NCBI RefSeq assembly: GCF_003473485.1
Contig: NC_053044.1
Span: 28,834,091-28,898,090 of the forward strand
Origin: Medicago truncatula
Lineage: Eukaryota; Streptophyta; Magnoliopsida; Fabales; Fabaceae
DNA length: 64,000 bases
Direction of reading: 5' to 3'
A program made the position numbers and the translations under genes. Below the pieces are notes generated by a model. It was not told the origin of the DNA. It worked only from the letters and a program-made list of their open reading frames with translations, and made no database searches. This document shows positions 23,284-32,989 of the stretch, in pieces (position 1 is the stretch's first letter; each line of letters begins with the position of its first letter).

Positions 23284-23493
23284 CACTGAATCTAGATTGG
23301 GGAAGGAGGTAGGCCCTCCGACTTCCTACGTGAAGGTGATTGTTATCTTGAGAAAAAACTTTAAAAAGCATCGTTGAAACTAGATTGGGGAAGGAGGTAG
23401 GCCCTCCGACTTCCTACGTAAAGACGATGTTTTAAGGGATACCATTGAATCTAGATTGGGGAAGGGGTAGGCCCTCCGACCTCCTACGTGAAA
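23284..23493 (+). repeat. three imperfect repeats with AGGTAGGCCCTCCGAC core
   Basis: The block CTAGATTGGGGAAGGAGGTA followed by GGCCCTCCGACTTCCTACGT occurs at about 23291, 23381 and 23450. Spacing is 70-90 bases, with small differences. Each block contains GTAGG...CCTAC complementarity and could form a short hairpin. It lies in the untranslated tail of the Athila-like element before the 3' LTR. Confidence 0.8.
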
Positions 23494-23864
23494 ATGTTGT
23501 TCCTTAAATAAAGAACTTAAAATGTGCATATGGCAAAGAACAAAGATTCTCAAATACTCCCATCTCTCTTATATGAATTGTGGAAGGAATCTTCCTTGGT
23601 TAGTTTAGTGCTAGGATTAGACCATGTTTCCTCATAATGCCTATCTTATACAGGAGCAAGAAAAGGGTTGGACTTCACACACACACTCACTTGAAACTTG
23701 ATCGTTGGGTAGAATAAAGATTTCAAGAAATACTTGAGTTTGTAATTAGTGTACATTTTGGATTTAAGCCCTTGAGGAGACATGTACTTTAATTTAATTG
23801 TCATTTGATTTAACTGTTGATGCTACTATGTTTATGCCTTTTGCTTGAGGACAAGCAAAGATTC

Positions 23865-23879
23865 AAGTATGGGGGAGTT
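23865..23879 (+). other. polypurine tract of the Athila-like element
   Basis: AAGTATGGGGGAGTT lies immediately before the 3' LTR, in the place where plus-strand priming occurs. Confidence 0.7.
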
Positions 23880-25122
23880 TGATGAGTCATTTATATGCTA
23901 TTTTAATATGCTTTTTAGTTTAGTTTTATTTAGATTTTATATAATTTTATATTAGTATTATTTCCTTTTTAGGATAGTTTACTTTAAATTGCAATTTATT
24001 ATATTTCAGGGAAGAATATTGGATGGATTGAGTCTTGGAGCAAAAGAAAGGGATTTGGAGCAAATTGGACACGAAAATACGAAGATTGGGAAACAAAATA
24101 TATCTCCCACAAGTCAGAAGCCTGGCACGGCCCGTGCTAGCCTTGGCACGGCTGTGCCACCCTCCAGAAGACCTTTTGCTGCTTTTGCTTGGACTCCAAG
24201 CTATTCTATTTTGGCGCACAATCTACCGAGGAATATTCTTGGAATATACTTGCTTAGATTTTAAGTCAATTGTGTACTATAAATAGAGTAGCTAGCCATC
24301 ACAAATATTCATCTTTACTTGGAATACAATAAGTGACAATTGCTTTTCTAAATAAAGTTCTTTTCCTTTCCTTTATTTTCCTGTCTTTTACTTTCATGCT
24401 TTCTCTCTTCTCCCCCATGTCTACGATGAACATGAGTGAGTAGACTTCTTCTTGTCTTGGGATTGTTGGATAAGTCTAAATGACATAATCCTAATCAAAC
24501 CAAGCCCTAAGCCTTAATCTTATGTAACCCTAATTTCTTATCTGAATTCACCGTCTTAACATGGATTAACCATTATCAAACTGTGGAAACGAAAGTGGAG
24601 GGTTTGATAATTGTTCGTCCATTATTCCAAATATCAATTCATAAAACGAAAGTGGAGCTTTGATATTCGAACAAGTGAATTCAGACAAGGATTGCAAAGT
24701 CAGCGAAATAGGCTTTGCAATCTTTGAGACATATAGTTTCGATCTTCAAGGGAACTAATAACAATCAAGTCAGCGAAATAGGCTTGGTTGTTAGAGGAAC
24801 CAAAATCCAATAGTAATCAAGTCAGCGAAATAGACTTGGTTGCTAGAGGAACTTAAGAGAAACTGTCTTGAGAAATTAGGTCTAACATAACATTATAAGC
24901 TTATGGTTTTGGTTTGAGAAGGACTTGTTATTTAGATGAAACCAACGATCCCAAGGCTCTTTTATTATATTGCTTTTTAACCGTTTAAAAACCCCCAACT
25001 TACAATTCTCTTCTCTCTTCTAATCATCTCTAAAGGTTAATTAAATTGAACTACTCTCTGTCGGAACGATACTCTTTTATACTACATCGGTAAGACCGTA
25101 CACTTGCGGTTTTATCTCATCA
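23880..25122 (+). repeat. 3' LTR of the Athila-like element
   Basis: 1243 bp. Nearly identical to the 5' LTR except for about ten substitutions and a 20-odd-bp insertion at 24133-24153 that doubles the U3 palindrome. The host sequence after it is the 3' flank of the GDSL gene (compare 31531 onward). Confidence 0.92.
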
Positions 25123-25883
25123 CACTTCATACATCATTTTACAAAAAGTGGTTGGATATAGTACAATGGGCTAGTCTCCTACAACCTGGAAATCAATTTC
25201 CGACTCTAGACCGAGAGATGTGCCTATATTTAGCATCCAACGGTGTTTTCAATATGATTTACCTTCAGCGGAGGAAACCTATGGAAGCTAAACAAATCAT
25301 AAGCAAAATATTAGTTTACTTTTCGCATGATCGATAATCTCATTGTGATTTGGTTCTTATCTCCAAAAAATAATTTATCATTGAAAATCGAATGAAATAT
25401 GTATTCTTCAATATTCTTTAAAAAATAATGTATTATGTGATATTCTTTATTTTTGGAATAATATAGATTTTTCTCCACTTTATCATAGTATATATCTTTG
25501 AAACTCAAAACAGTGAAGAACCTTGACCTATAAATTATGAATACCATACTTATCTACTATTACTTTCAAATTGTTGATTGTCATTACCAAATTTTCTACA
25601 TTCAGTTCTAAAATAAAATCATACCCACATTTATTTTATACTTGTTTTAGTTTTTCTAAAATAAAAAATTCATAATTATACGTGTTTTCATCCCCCTATC
25701 TATCTAGTAGAAAACTCTTATTTTTTGAACAAACATTTAGGACGACAAAAATTAGTTGTCTTTTAAATATATTCTCACTCATGTTTAGTCATATCCTCAA
25801 TAATGGTGAAAATGAGATTGGTCATATCTACATAAAAGCATTTTATCATAACATATATCACATTTATATCAAGTAGCACATAA

Positions 25884-26560
25884 AACTACTAGAAAATTTG
25901 GTTTTAGCGACGATTGGAATCCGTTCCCAAATAGGCTACATTCCGTCGCAAATGTTTTTCTGACAGATTTTGCGACGCAGACAATATCCGTCGTAATATT
26001 GGGGGTCAGAAAAAGTTAGCGAGGAAAAATCAAATCGGTCACTATTTCGGAAGGTTTACATTTAGTCACAAACATCAAAACTCCGATGCTAAATCTCTCT
26101 TAATATGGATATTTGAAACACAATATTCATCACAAATAATTGGTGCAACAAATATCTGTCACAATTTTCTGAGGTAAAAAAATTGTTGCAAATTTCTGAG
26201 AGAATATCCCCGCTGTTAAATTTTTGCGAATTTGATTAGCATCGCAGTGAAGGCTGGCGCTATTCTGCATGACAAAAATTTGCGGCTTTTAGATTTTCCG
26301 TCGCAAATATGTTTTTTTTGTTTTGCCTTAAAATTAGTTTAGGGAATTTCTCAATTCTTTCTGAAAGCACTTTTGGAATATAAGACAAGGTGAACCACAA
26401 ATATCAAAACTTTGAAGAAAACAAAATACGATAAAAATCACATTAATAATTGTTGAAAAACCTTTTTGGTTGCGTTCACAAGAATCACAGTACTTATCTT
26501 TTGTATCAAAATATATTGAAATAATTACTAAATAATATTAACCATCTGAATTTGATCAAC
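25884..26560. mobile_element. CACTA-type transposon end, unit 1
   Basis: The terminus ACTACTAGAAAATTTGG (unit 2 has CACTACTAGAAAATTTGG) is followed by many subterminal words of the type TTTGCGACG, CCGTCGCAAAT and GCGACGCAGAC in both orientations. This is typical of En/Spm-CACTA ends. The first C of CACTA is mutated here. The inner limit, where LINE sequence begins, is approximate. Confidence 0.7.
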
Positions 26561-26564
26561 AATC

Positions 26565-28826
26565 CATATGATCTTTGGTCTAAGGTCCTCTATAATTAGT
26601 ATGGAAGGAACAATGACCTTAGGATTACTATGAATTCTCAACCATATGATTCTCTTTTGGAATGCATTATCAGACATATGAGAAAATTTTCAGCATAATA
26701 TTATGTGGCAGTTGGGCGACGGGAACAACATCAATTTTTGGCTGGATAAATGGACCCCAAGTGGCACCTCTCTTATGTCCATCACTAATCAGACAAATAT
26801 TGACACAACCTTTTCTGTTAAGGATGTGGTAACCCCTTCAGGAGATTGGGATTATAATTTTATTACTTCTAAGTTACTGTCTGTAACAGCCCGTTTTTCG
26901 CTAGAATTATTTTTATTTAATTATTATGTATGTTTATATGTGCTTGTATGTGCTTAATTGCCTCTGTGTGTATTTTATTCGGGATTAGTGGATTTTGGCT
27001 TAAGAAGGGTATTTTAGTCATTTTAGACCCAACCGTATTTTGATCATTTGATGAGCAAGGGTAAATTAGTCTTTTGTTAAGATAATTATTTTGAGCGTTT
27101 TAAGTGGGAATAATTATTTTGTTAAGATAATTTGTTATTTATGATGGTGTTGTAGCTATAGATTGTATGAATTTAATCATGTTTGTTTACTTTCATATGA
27201 TTATATTTAATTGTGAATTACGAACTAACCCCCAGTGGTCGTTTGGTTGACTGCTTACCTTATTCATATGGATGGGTAGACGACGTACATGATTAGTCGC
27301 TTTTCTTATTGAGTATGCTTGGAGGATAGCTTTGGTCGGAGCTACCTCGTTTACCGTTTTGATGTCGTATTTCCTAGGGGTCGATCTAGATGTTTTATTA
27401 TTATATATCTGTTGGGGATTTTTGAGACTATGTAGTACTATGAGTTGTATGATGACATGGTTACTTGGTGACTTATTTTATTATGGTTGACTGGTGTGAT
27501 GATTATTGTTATTCGATGGAGAGATTTATTATTATTCCGCTGCGATGTTTTGAGAAAAATTTTGTGCATGCTTAATGAATCAGAGGCAATGTAACATCTA
27601 AATTCTATATGATTGAATTATTTGCGTAAATTATTGCTTTTAGAGTTTAAGGTGTTACACCGTCTACCTTTGCTTTTCAGGTCATCGCCCTCCCAGCTCC
27701 TAACTACACGGACGGACCTGACAATACTGTTTGGGGAGGAACCAACACTAGGAAATTCACAATTCAAAGTGCCTATGAATCTCTAAACAATAGAGCTCAG
27801 TCTATCGAGGGAGAATGGAAGGCCTTGTGGAGTTGGAAAGGCCCTCATAGAATTCAAACTTTTATGTGGATGGCGGCTCATGAGTGACTTCTCGCTAATT
27901 ATCGTAGGAGCAAATAGGGTGTCGGAATATCTACCACATGCTCTGGATGTGATAAAAACAATGAAACCACTATTCATGTTTTGCGGGATTGCCCTATAGC
28001 AACACAAACTTGGATAAGGTTAGTCCCTTCAAATCAAATCTCTAATTTTTTTTCATTTAACTGCAGGATTGGATCTTCGAGAATATCAATCATCAGCTGC
28101 ATGGTATTCAGAATAAAAACTGGAGAACAACTATTTTAGTGGTTTGCAGGCACATATGGATGTGGAGGGAGGAACAAAACTGTTTTTTAGGATGATTTTC
28201 GTCGTCCGACTGACCCAATGTATGCTATTCCCAAAATGGTTGAAGACATTGATAACTACTCCCACCATCCTGTGAAAACTCACCAACACGATACTATTTT
28301 TATTGGTTGGTAAAGATCTCAGGACGGGTAGGCTAAGCTTAATTGTGATGAAGCATACAAGGAATCCTTGGGTCTAGCCGGTTGTGGTGGTCTATTTTGG
28401 AACTCAGATGGTAGATGGCTTAAAGGGTACACTCGCAAAATCGAAAATTGTGACGCGCTTTGGGCTGAAATGTGGGAAATGTACTTGGGAATGCAGTTTG
28501 CTTAGAGACATGGTTTCCACCATCTTCAAGTGGAAAGTGACTCAAAAACTATGGTTGACATGATCACAGGGAAAATTAATATCAATGGCAATTCGTCCAC
28601 CTTGGTGCGCCGTATACATGAGCTCTTAAAGTTGAATTGGCTGGTGCATTTCAATCATACATGGCGAGAAGGAAACACGAGTGCTGATTGGGTACCTAAT
28701 CTTAATTTTTCTATATACTATTTTAACATTCATGTTATGGATACACCTCCTAGTGAGGTCTCTAGCCTCCTTTTTTATGACATTTATGGGGCTAGCATTC
28801 CTAGAAACATTCATGTAACTTTGTAG
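26565..28826 (+). pseudogene. LINE reverse-transcriptase C-terminal part (zf-RVT + RNase H), unit 1
   Basis: Translated in pieces this gives the C-terminal half of a plant non-LTR retrotransposon polyprotein. The zinc-binding part includes NINFWLDKWTPSG, then (after the solo LTR at 26882-27659) KALWSWKGPHRIQTFMWMAA and CSGCDKNNETTIHVLRDCP. The RNase H part includes LNCDEAYKESLGLAGCGGLF, LQVESDSKTMVDMI and HTWREGNTSADW with the acidic and His positions. Several stops are present, most shared with unit 2 and so older than the duplication. The reverse transcriptase itself is absent. No function is expected. Confidence 0.85.
26882..27659. mobile_element. solo LTR inside the LINE, unit 1
   Basis: Starts TGTAACAGCCCG and ends GGTGTTACA, the termini of many chromovirus-type gypsy LTRs. 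Target duplication CTGTC / CCGTC (26877-26881 and 27660-27664), with one base changed on the left. At 778 bp it is shorter than the unit 2 copy because about 250 bases in the middle and a 12-base piece are deleted. Confidence 0.85.
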
Positions 28827-29344
28827 TTCTTTTCGTTTTCTGTACGTCAGCCCTCTTTTATTACCCAAAATTTTTTACTCTTTCCATTTCTTTTTGAGTG
28901 TCATCTTATATTACTCAGATTAATTAAGTGATTTTTTTGAGTTTTTTTTTATTCTAATGTACCTTCATTTTAATTCACCAATATTTTTTGTGTGTGTGTA
29001 TAAAGAGTCTCTTTTTCCAATAAACATGATCTTAACTATTATAGGGAATCAAATTTAGTTTTATGGAAGTTTAAGTTTTTACATAACAAAAACAAACGAA
29101 CTTTGTTTAAAAGAAGCTTTGTATAAAAAGAAAATTATTTTTAGTTTTATTAAAAAGGAGTAAGTAGGTGTAATTGAGAAAAAAGTATCAACGACAAATT
29201 ATACCAATAAACTATCAAAATGGCAGCTAAATAGAAACAACAAAAATATACTCAAACGACACTAAAAATAAACATAAGGAATATAACACACACATATGGT
29301 GTGGGCGAAAAGCACTTTTAATAATGATAATAAATAAACCAAAC

Positions 29345-29415
29345 GATTGAAATCAAGTAGTTACTGAGCTTCACACGAATAATATGTGTTTGATTCCTGG
29401 TGAAAAAAAAAACAT
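29345..29415 (+). repeat. tRNA-like SINE remnant (in all three units)
   Basis: AGTAGTTACTGAG resembles an A box and GTGTTTGATTCCTGG a B box, followed by an A-rich run. Equivalent sequence is at 15777-15840 and 36035-36105. It does not fold as a tRNA, so a SINE fragment is more likely. Confidence 0.4.
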
Positions 29416-29750
29416 AAAAAGATAATTAATATAACTATGACTATTTCTTTTATCAATATTTTTATTATAAAATATTTCATATTCATAACATCTATGTGGA
29501 AATATTTAATAAGGAATAAAGTCATTATGACCTCTAATTTTAGTTTACAAAATCTTGTTATAGAGAGTTTTGTTGGAAAAACCAAGATTATAAGTAACCA
29601 AAATATTGACAACAAATAATGTAAAGCATAACAAAAACGTGTTAATTGATGTGTAAATGTTGAACAATATCAGCTAAATATCGAACATCACAGTTTTACA
29701 AGAATAAAAATAGTAAAGCGGTTTATAGGTTAACAAATTAGAAAGATTGT

Positions 29751-29758
29751 TATATAAA
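29751..29758 (+). promoter_or_regulatory. TATA box of GDSL copy 2
   Basis: TATATAAAG lies 63 bases before the ATG at 29821. Relative to unit 1 about 30 bases between two TATATA words are deleted, leaving one TATA box. Confidence 0.65.
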
Positions 29759-29820
29759 GCTGATTAATTTCATTTTTCAAGCATATTCTAATATCAATCC
29801 TTTTTGTATTTTTTCATAAC

Positions 29821-31509
29821 ATGGTGATGATATTCATTATCTTTGCCATCACCTTCACATATTGTTTTTTAGGAAATGTTGTTTCAATTTCTAATGGCAA
29901 TGAGATTTTTGTTCGAGATGAGATATATGCCAATTCTTTACCTTACGAAGCCATCTTTAATTTTGGTGATTCTATAAGTGACACCGGAAATGCTGCTGCA
30001 TTCAGTAACAAAACTATGCCTGACAATAGTCCTTATGGCTCAACTTACTTCAAACATCCATCTGGACGTTTATCGAATGGACGACTGATCATAGATTTTA
30101 TAGGTAATATTACTCTTCTTTTGTTCGATAAGATTTTCTAACATGAAAGTAAAAAAAGAAAAAATATGAAAATGCTAGAAAGTGGTATAACATGCTCTAG
30201 TTAATATAGTTTGTTAGAATCGTTCCAAATTATTAAATCTTAATGTTAATATATTTATGATTGAAAAATTTACAACATTGTACTCATTTTAATTGTAGCT
30301 GAGGCATATGGATTACCATTTTTGCCGGCATATATGAATGTCAACAATAGCCAAGAAGACATGAAGAAAGGAGTAAATTTTGCATTTTCAGGTGCTAGTG
30401 CACTTAAAAAGATTTATTTCGCTCGTCGTGGAATCATAGAACCACAAACAGATCATTCATTGAGTGTGCAATTTGAGTGGTTTAAGAAACTAAAGCCATT
30501 CATGTGTAAAAGCAAAAAAGGTTTCATTATAACTCCCTACATATTTTGTTTGTTTTAAATATATAAATCTTCCTCATGAAATAACACAATTTTTGTTATG
30601 ATGTGTGACAGAATGCACTAGCTACTTCAAAAAATCATTGTTTATAGTGGGAGAGATTGGTGGGAATGATGTTCTACAGTATATCTCATCTAAAAAGTTT
30701 AAAAAAATAAGAAAAGTTGTTCCCTATTTGGTTGAATCTATTACACATACCACCATCGTATGTTTTATCAACTTTAAGTACTTGAATGTCTTCTTTAACC
30801 ATAAAAACTAAGCTCCATTAAATATATGACAAAATGAATATTATTCTTGGCTAAATGTAATAGTGATTTTTTTCTTCTATTTTTTTTTTATCTTCAGTCA
30901 TTAATCAAAGAAGGAGCCGTGGAGCTAGTGATTCCTGGAAACTTTCCAATTGGGTGTAATGCTGGAGTGTTGACAAATGTGATTAGTACGAAGAAAGAAG
31001 ACTATGATGAACTTGGGTGCCTGATAGCTTACAATGCTTTCGCCGAATACTACAATGAACAACTTAAAAATTCTATAGAGACATTAAGACATAAATACCC
31101 TCAAGCTAAGATAATATATTTTGACTACTACAACAATCTCAAACGTTTATATCAAACACCACAACAATATGGTGTGTTGAGTTACTATTATATTTTCTTG
31201 TTTATTTTACCATAATTTATTTTTGTCAAATTCATTAAACGTCATTTTATGTAAATTAATGATGCAGGTTTTATTTCTGATAAGGAAGAGATTTTGAAAG
31301 CATGTTGTGGAGGAAGTGGACCATACCATGTTAATCTTGAAATATTTTGTGGAACGGGTAGCTCAACAGTTTGCCCCGACCCTTCAAAATATATAAATTG
31401 GGATGGCTCACACTTAACTGAAGCATCATATAAGTTAATAGCAAAGGGACTAGTTGAAGGCCCTTTTGCAAATCCTTCCCTTAAAACTCCTCTTTTCAAT
31501 ATAGCTTAG
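29821..31509 (+). CDS. GDSL esterase/lipase (SGNH hydrolase), the intact copy
   Basis: Secreted serine hydrolase acting on ester substrates, extracellular by its signal peptide (residues 1 to about 24); the substrate cannot be told. Five exons: 29821-30103, 30299-30520, 30612-30757, 30898-31171, 31268-31509, total 1167 bp, 388 aa, all GT-AG with matching phases. Block I FGDSISDTGN has the catalytic Ser51; block III GGND has Asn187; Asp354 and His357 lie in WDGSHLTE. All SGNH residues are thus present, and length is normal for plant GDSL proteins. Copies 1 and 3 of the same tandem array are broken, making this the only one likely to be active. The start is the first ATG of the signal peptide, with a TATA box 63 bases upstream. 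Confidence 0.93.
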
Positions 31510-32293
31510 AATTGGTGAAGAAAAAAGTTGCACTTCATACATCATTTTACCAAAAGTGGTTGGATATAGTACAATGGGCTAGTTCCTACAACATGGAAAT
31601 CAATGTTCGAATCTAGACCGAGAGATGTGCCTATATTTAGCATCCAACGGTGTTTTCAATATGATTTACCTTCAGCGGAGGAAACCTATGGAAGCTAAAC
31701 AAATCATAAGCAAAATATTAGTTTACTTTTCGCATGATTGATAATCTCATTGTGATTTGGTTCGTATCTCCAAAAAATAATTTATCATTGAAAATCGAAT
31801 GAAATATGTATTCTTCAATATTCTTTAAAAAGTAATGTATTATGTGATATTCTTTATTTTTGGAATAATATAGATTTTTCTCCACTTTATCATAATATAT
31901 CTTTGAAACTCAAAACAGTGAAGAACCTTGACCTATAAATTATGAATACCGTGCTTATCTACTATTACTTTCAAATTGTTGATTGTCATTACCAAATTTT
32001 CTACATTGAGTTCTAAAATAAAATCATACCCACATTTATTTTATATACTTGTTTTAGTTTCTCTGAAATAAAATATTAATAATTATACATGTTTCTCTCC
32101 CCCTATCTATCTAGTAGAAAACTCTTTTATTTTTTGAACAAACATTTAGGACGACAAAAATTAGTTGTCTTTTAAAATATATTCTCACTCATGTTTAGTC
32201 ATATCCTCAATAATGGTGAAAATGAGATTGGTCATATCTACATAAAAGCATTTTATCATAACATATATCACATTTATATCAAGTAGCACATAA

Positions 32294-32985
32294 CACTACT
32301 AGAAAATTTGGTTTTAGCGACGATCGGAATCCGTTCCCAAATAGGCTACATTCCGGCGCAAATGTTTTTCTGACAGGTTTTGCGACGCAGACAATATCCG
32401 TCGTAATATTGGGGGTCGGAAAAACATCTTTCACAATTTATTATTGCGACGCAGACAATATCCGTCGTAATATTCGGAAGGTTTACATTTAGTCACAAAC
32501 ATCAAAACTCCGATGCTAAATCTCTCTTAATATGGATATTTGAAACACAGATACTCGTCACTGATAATTGGTGCAATAAATATCTATCACAATTTTCTGA
32601 GGTAAAAAAACTGTTGCAAATTTCTGAGAGAATACTCCCGTTGTTAAATTTCTGCGAATTTGATTAGCATCGCAGAGAAGGCCGACACTACTCTGCAAGA
32701 CAAAAATTTGCGGCTTTTAGATTTTCCGTCGCAAATAATTTTTTTTTGTTTTGCCTTAAAATTAGTTTAGGGAATTTCTCAATTCTTTCTCAAAACACTT
32801 TTGGAATATAAGACAAGGTGAACCACAAATATCACAACTTTTAAGAAAACATAATACGATAAAAATCACATTGATAATTGTTGAAAAACCTTTTTGGTTG
32901 CGTTCACAAGAATCACACTACTTATCTTTTGCTTCAAAATATATTGAAATAATTACTAAATAGTATTAACCATATGAATTTGATC
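32294..32985. mobile_element. CACTA-type transposon end, unit 2
   Basis: Terminus CACTACTAGAAAATTTGG, with subterminal GCGACG and CGTCGCAAAT repeats in both orientations. The CACTA start is intact here, unlike units 1 and 3. A short direct duplication of TTGCGACGCAGACAATATCC (about 32379 and 32445) is specific to this unit. The inner border with LINE sequence is approximate. Confidence 0.72.
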
Positions 32986-32989
32986 AACA

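Larger units (their letters stand above)
17260..25122 (+). mobile_element. non-autonomous Athila-like (Ty3/gypsy) LTR retrotransposon, 7.86 kb
   Basis: LTRs 17260-18481 and 23880-25122 start TGATGAGTC and end CTCATCA. A tRNA-Asp-type primer site follows the 5' LTR and a GGGGGAG purine tract precedes the 3' LTR. Internally there is a gag-protease frame (18608-20771, frameshifted), a conserved hairpin, and an ORF1-like frame (21441-22739). RT, RNase H and integrase are entirely missing, so the element needs a helper. The LTRs differ by roughly ten substitutions plus a small indel by eye, so insertion was recent. It sits in GDSL copy 1 without a target duplication (left TTCTT, right CACTT). The gene segment corresponding to 30882-31530 of copy 2 is missing at the site. 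Confidence 0.9.
14820..28865 (+). repeat. tandem segment, unit 1 (GDSL + CACTA end + LINE), with retroelement insertion
   Basis: First of three tandem copies. It starts at the ACTCTTTCCATTT word and runs through a GDSL gene copy, a CACTA end and a LINE pseudogene with solo LTR. Without the 7.86-kb Athila-like insertion (17260-25122) it is about 6.2 kb, comparable to unit 2. Unit 1 also has a roughly 0.45-kb MITE complex at 15212-15656 that units 2 and 3 lack. Confidence 0.85.

Noticed and set aside
26703..26957. Short frame running from LINE into the solo LTR as a separate gene
   Set aside because: It is LINE zf-RVT sequence read into LTR sequence until a chance stop.
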